A stretch of DNA of 16,824 nucleotides from the NCBI GenBank assembly GCA_040509055.1, contig JBEVLT010000309.1:1-16824 (forward strand). The letters run 5' to 3'. The translations under genes and the position numbers were made by a program. Positions 13,404 through 16,824 of this stretch are shown here, piece by piece. The DNA is from JAJKIP01 sp040509055. Its GTDB lineage: Bacteria; Bacteroidota; Bacteroidia; Chitinophagales; Chitinophagaceae. Below the pieces are notes generated by a model that did no database searches, was not told the origin of the DNA, and worked only from the letters and a program-made list of their open reading frames with translations. How positions within the stretch are numbered: position 1 is the stretch's first letter; each line of letters opens with the position of its first letter.

Positions 13404-15251
13404 TTATTTACCGCTTGTTGTTTTCAGGTAATTGATAAAATACACGGCTTCCGGGTCCTGTTTCCCTGCACCCGGCAGGTCGTAGGATTGATCGGTCGGC
13501 GTATCTGCATCCGGGAACCGGCGGGTAGTCCCTGTCCGGAAAACGATCCGCTCCACCGACGCCACCGGCGCAAAACATAAATTATTATTTGGCGTTTTAC
13601 CGTTGATGGCCACGGTATAAAATCGCGTGGTTGCATTCAGCTCCAGCTTTACGTTCAGCGTTTCACCGGCATTGTAGCGTGTCAATGTCTTGTTTCGGTA
13701 GCCTGCCTTGGTGTAAAATATACCGGCGGAGTCAAAGGCCAGCCGGAGACAGGGTGTTCCTTTGGCATCTACCAGCTCTATTTCCAATGTACCGTGGTCG
13801 TTTTGCTGCGGCGTTACCGAAAATTCAATGGAAACTTTCGACGCTACCGGGAAAACCCTTTCGGCTTTCGCATAATCAAAGGGATCGCTGTCTTTCAGCG
13901 CCAGCGCTTTGGCGTTTTTATTCGTTTCGATCATGACCCTGCACCACAAGGGAGAATAGATATTCCAGGAAGCCAGTTCGCTGCCCTCTTTCAGGCTGGC
14001 GAATACGTCATTGACATCCTGTGTTTCCCTGTCTTTTACCGGTACCGGTATTTTGGATATCCAGATATCCTCCTTGTTCATGCTGTAGGTGACCCACATA
14101 TTGCCGCCGGGCGGCGTCCCATCCATTTCCTGGATGCCGCGCACATATTGCGGGCCATACGATTTATAGGCGCCGCCATAACGCAGGCTGGTTATCTCGC
14201 CATTCACCAGCAGCAGGTTTTTATAGTTCAATCCATCATCGCTCACGGACAGCGCCAGCGGCCAGCGAAATTCGGAGGGGTTATACACCGTAGCGTATTT
14301 GCCGTCGCTGGTGAGTTGTCCCCAGATCTTGGCATTGGCATTTACAAAACCCGGCGCCCGCAGCGGGTTGTATTGCCAGGTTTTGCCCTGGTCTTTGCTG
14401 ATGCTGGTGAGCGCATACTTCCACAAACCCACTACATTCCCATTGGGTAACCGATAATAGCTGAAGGCCTTAAAATCTTTTTTCAACGGGATCAGGGCAT
14501 CATCCCGGTCAGCTTCCTCCACCATTTGCTGCATGAGCAATGGCGTAGCTAATATCTCCTGGCAGGCAGCTACCAGGCCTTTGTCTTTCGAAGAAGCATA
14601 GAAGGGGTACAAGGTGTTTTTCTCATTGAAAGAATGATTGTATCTCAAAAAGTAAATGGGCCCCAGGCTGCCGTCCTGCCTGATCTCCCGGATCACCCGG
14701 CCGATACCGTTGCCGTCATTGGGATCATCGCCTTTGGCCAGTGCGATGCCATAATAAGCGAGCGCAAAGAAGCGTTTACTTTTGGCCGTATAGAACCCGA
14801 TCCGCTGGTGCATCACGGCCTCCGCATTTCGTGCGGTATCCTTGCCGCCTGGTTTCACAAAGCCGTCCGGCACTTTGTACGGCGGAAAGATCACAACGGG
14901 GTTGCTCCAGGTGTAGCCGTCTTTGGACTGCAGCAATAGCGTTTGTCCGGGCGGCACATGTTCGCCAACCGGGTCGCTCAGGTACTCGAGGTAAAATGTA
15001 TTGTTCCAGTAGGCCAGCATCGGCGCATGGTTATAGGTCCAGTTGTTGCCACCGGCTTTTTCAGGATGCTCCCGGTTGGCCCGGAATGCCTGGATATTAT
15101 GCACGCCGATCGCAGGACTGAGCTGCCCGTGATGGTAATCCACGTTTACGAGCGCTTTACCGGTATAACGAACTGTATCCTGCGCGCACAATACCTGGGC
15201 GGTAATTAATCCGATAAAAAACAATCCTGTATTTCTGTTCCACTTCTTCAT
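13404..15251 (-). CDS. Secreted beta-propeller carbohydrate-active protein with C-terminal beta-sandwich
   Basis: A 615-residue protein with a signal peptide (about 1-24, cut near CAQ|DTV). Residues 30-400 contain repeated strand motifs of a sialidase-like propeller: SKDGYTWSNP (109-118), a SISKDQGKTW block, a SVSDDGLNYKN block and a WVTYSMNKEDIWIS block. The N-terminal region, with VDYHHGQLSPAIGVHNIQ (37-54) and TYNHAPMLAYWNNTFYLEYL (72-91), recalls the seven-bladed-propeller enzymes of the PL24/PL25 and GH145 group, which use a catalytic histidine; His75 is a candidate. Residues 440-615 look like a concanavalin-type beta-sandwich, perhaps glycan-binding. The family is not firmly recognised and the reaction (lyase or hydrolase, perhaps on a rhamnose-uronic acid linkage) is open. 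It sits between a GH43-like lipoprotein (one-base TAATG overlap) and the isomerase, so it should act on the same glycan. Confidence 0.65.
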   Translation of the reverse strand: MKKWNRNTGLFFIGLITAQVLCAQDTVRYTGKALVNVDYHHGQLSPAIGVHNIQAFRANREHPEKAGGNNWTYNHAPMLAYWNNTFYLEYLSDPVGEHVPPGQTLLLQSKDGYTWSNPVVIFPPYKVPDGFVKPGGKDTARNAEAVMHQRIGFYTAKSKRFFALAYYGIALAKGDDPNDGNGIGRVIREIRQDGSLGPIYFLRYNHSFNEKNTLYPFYASSKDKGLVAACQEILATPLLMQQMVEEADRDDALIPLKKDFKAFSYYRLPNGNVVGLWKYALTSISKDQGKTWQYNPLRAPGFVNANAKIWGQLTSDGKYATVYNPSEFRWPLALSVSDDGLNYKNLLLVNGEITSLRYGGAYKSYGPQYVRGIQEMDGTPPGGNMWVTYSMNKEDIWISKIPVPVKDRETQDVNDVFASLKEGSELASWNIYSPLWCRVMIETNKNAKALALKDSDPFDYAKAERVFPVASKVSIEFSVTPQQNDHGTLEIELVDAKGTPCLRLAFDSAGIFYTKAGYRNKTLTRYNAGETLNVKLELNATTRFYTVAINGKTPNNNLCFAPVASVERIVFRTGTTRRFPDADTPTDQSYDLPGAGKQDPEAVYFINYLKTTSGK

Positions 15252-16192
15252 TAGCGTTCGGTGTATTTCAAAAGTTTCTTCAGCACCTTTTTCTTTGCCT
15301 TGAAAATAGTTCCGTGCTTATGTCCCTGCGGCACACTGACTTCCTTATTTACATCCGTAAAATTTATAAAGTCGGTGGTTCGTACAGCTCCGTATATCTT
15401 CTCCCGGTAAGCATCAAAGTAGATCAGCCAGCCGTCCTTCACCCTTGCCACCGAAGGGCCTTCGGTAAAGGCGGGGGTAAAAGGTATTGATACATTTCGA
15501 TACGGCCCCAGTGGATTGTCCGAAAAAGCCACTTTGATATTGCGGTTGGGCCTGGTATTGTCTTTCAGCACCAGCACGTAATCTTTTGATGCCCGTTTCA
15601 CGATCACCGCGTCGATCACGCTGAAACCGGGATCGAGAAACAGTTTTGCCGGCGAAAACGTTTTGAAATCAGGGGTCGTTGTCACATACATCCGGTGGTT
15701 ATTGCTGTCTTCCTCGACGCCTCTTTCAAACCGACCGGGGATGGTGGAGGCCCAGATGATGATAAACTGCCTTGCTTCGTCATCGTAAAACAATTCCGGC
15801 GCCCATACATTCACGGTGGAAGGTTCATGTTCCATCACGGGAATAAACCGCTGGTCGCTCCAATGCACCAGGTCTTTGGAAGCAGCATAGCCAAATCCCT
15901 TATCGCCCCGCCAGCTGCTGGTCCATACCAGGTGAAATGTACCGTCGGGTCCCTGTGCAATGGAAGGGTCCCGCATCACCTGCTGGTTACCGATCGCCGG
16001 CTTCAGCAATACCGTATCCAGGTCCGTCCACTTATAGCCGTCTTTGCTGTACAGCATCCGCAGTCCCTGGTCGGCCGGCTCGTGAAACGAAGTGAACAGG
16101 TATACCTGCTTCGGGGACGAACAGGAACAAAGCCCTGCCAGCCCCACCAGGAGTATCAGCAACCAATACGATATCGTGAGCCTTTTGATCAT
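15251..16192 (-). CDS. GH43-like five-bladed beta-propeller glycosidase, lipoprotein
   Basis: A 313-residue secreted enzyme. The N-terminal hydrophobic segment (about 7-21) ends in LCSCSS; Cys24 (or Cys22) is the likely lipid attachment site, so it is membrane- or surface-anchored. The propeller shows all three GH43-type catalytic acids: Asp75 in MRDPSI (general base), Asp194 in SVIDAVIV (pKa modulator) and Glu244 in FTEGPSV (general acid). Repeated blade motifs such as SKDGYKWTD, SKDLVHWSD and TTDFINFTD support the fold. GH43 enzymes usually release arabinofuranose or xylose from plant polysaccharides; the exact sugar cannot be read here. The protein ends in a very basic tail (KAKKKVLKKLLKYTER). 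Its ATG overlaps the stop of the GH140-like gene (ATGA), so the two enzymes are made together. Confidence 0.82.
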   Translation of the reverse strand: MIKRLTISYWLLILLVGLAGLCSCSSPKQVYLFTSFHEPADQGLRMLYSKDGYKWTDLDTVLLKPAIGNQQVMRDPSIAQGPDGTFHLVWTSSWRGDKGFGYAASKDLVHWSDQRFIPVMEHEPSTVNVWAPELFYDDEARQFIIIWASTIPGRFERGVEEDSNNHRMYVTTTPDFKTFSPAKLFLDPGFSVIDAVIVKRASKDYVLVLKDNTRPNRNIKVAFSDNPLGPYRNVSIPFTPAFTEGPSVARVKDGWLIYFDAYREKIYGAVRTTDFINFTDVNKEVSVPQGHKHGTIFKAKKKVLKKLLKYTER

Positions 16193-16824
16193 ATGCTTTC
16201 AAGCACCAGTACCCAGTCGTTGCCGGCCTGCTCTTCGCCGGGAGGATCGAATGTTTTAACGCCTGTATTTGAAAATGTGCCCAACCTGGCCAAATTGCCG
16301 GTGCGCGGATCATACCAGGAAGCTTTTACCTGCATTCCGGCAATTTTTCCCATCTGCACCTGTATGGTACGCCCGGTGTAGGTGTAGATAAAGGCATACT
16401 TCTTTCCGCGGGTGGCAGCCAGCCGGTCGTACCGGTCGCCGCTGTTCATCACCAGCGATTGATCAGGCATGCGTTCCCAATAAGGTTTTGACAACAGGAG
16501 CTTGCTGAGATACTGCATCTGCCCGGCGCCAGGTGCAGTGATCGTCTCTTTCCAGCCCTGGTTCACGCCAAAGCTGCCAGCTCCTTCGCTGACAGTATAA
16601 AACTGCATGATGGCGTTTTCTCCATAGGTAAACCCGGCCGCCCCGGCAAATACGCTCCAGTAGCCATACCGGCGCAGGTCGGCAGCGGTCCACCTCGGTT
16701 GCAGGCTGTCGTGCAGTCCGTGGGGGATGTTCTCATAAGAGGGTTCTCCATCGAGCGTGGGCCTCACAGGCCTGAACCCATAATCTGCGTTGACGAATTT
16801 CCAGTTGTCCTCGCCATAGTGATG
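16189..16824 (-). CDS. DUF4038 / GH140-like glycosidase (apiosidase-type), C-terminal part
   Basis: The gene enters from the right end; 211 codons are visible, open to the last base, so the true start lies outside. GTG at 16767 is only an internal codon. The visible part begins at the end of the TIM barrel: RPTLDGEPSYENIP, in which the Glu of DGEP matches the position expected for the nucleophile of clan-A enzymes and of GH140 apiosidases, followed by RWTAADLRRYGYWSVFAGA, FTYGENAIMQFY and, in the last 90 residues, a small beta-domain often named putative collagen-binding domain (YAFIYTYTGR, WYDPRTG, FDPPGEE). The remaining length fits an enzyme of about 460-470 residues. GH140 was defined on an apiosidase that removes apiose from rhamnogalacturonan II, but DUF4038 also holds enzymes of unknown specificity. 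It is the first gene of the array seen here and the main clue to the sugar used. Confidence 0.8.
   Translation of the reverse strand, partial: HHYGEDNWKFVNADYGFRPVRPTLDGEPSYENIPHGLHDSLQPRWTAADLRRYGYWSVFAGAAGFTYGENAIMQFYTVSEGAGSFGVNQGWKETITAPGAGQMQYLSKLLLSKPYWERMPDQSLVMNSGDRYDRLAATRGKKYAFIYTYTGRTIQVQMGKIAGMQVKASWYDPRTGNLARLGTFSNTGVKTFDPPGEEQAGNDWVLVLESI

Noticed and set aside
16189..16767. A complete 192-residue gene starting at position 16767
   Set aside because: The frame stays open to the window end with family-like sequence (HHYGEDNWKFVNADYGF), and the candidate start is an internal GTG valine codon.

Overview
The window looks like a piece of a Bacteroidota chromosome, probably Chitinophagaceae-like. 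This is judged from the protein families, the short signal peptides ending in AQ or GQ, lipoprotein-type sugar-binding proteins, a nearly gap-free carbohydrate-utilisation gene array and a moderately GC-rich composition; no rRNA or marker gene is present to confirm it. Fourteen genes, two of them cut by the window ends, all lie on the minus strand, so transcription runs from the right end (16824) to the left end (1). No tRNA, rRNA, CRISPR array, insertion sequence, transcriptional regulator or SusC/SusD pair was seen.

Layout in the direction of transcription. (1) Extracytoplasmic enzymes: the C-terminal part of a DUF4038/GH140 (apiosidase-type) glycosidase, a GH43-like lipoprotein and a large secreted beta-propeller protein. 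(2) Cytoplasmic catabolism: an L-fucose/L-arabinose isomerase-fold enzyme and a transketolase split into two subunits. (3) A complete ribose-type ABC importer: lipoprotein sugar-binding protein, DUF2291 protein, fused double ATPase and permease. (4) An FGGY sugar kinase of the glycerol-kinase-like clade. (5) More secreted glycosidases: an (alpha/alpha)6-barrel enzyme, a LacZ-type GH2 enzyme and the first 35 codons of a protein whose start resembles GH78 alpha-L-rhamnosidases.

Most junctions overlap (ATGA, TTGA, TAATG) or are 2-9 bp. The only real intergenic gap, 2878-3055, holds a cluster of small GC-rich hairpins that looks like a REP-type repeat.

Inferred working model: secreted glycosidases release a sugar from a plant glycan or glycoside, the ABC system imports it, the isomerase makes a ketose, the FGGY kinase phosphorylates it, and the split transketolase moves it into the pentose phosphate pool. 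Isomerase, FGGY kinase, two-subunit transketolase and ribose-type ABC importer next to a GH140-type enzyme match the published transketolase route for D-apiose (apiose to apulose, to apulose 4-phosphate, to xylulose 5-phosphate plus dihydroxyacetone phosphate). No aldolase or pentulose-phosphate epimerase is present, which argues against ordinary fucose or arabinose catabolism. This is the main hypothesis of the annotation; the substrate itself is not proven by the sequence.
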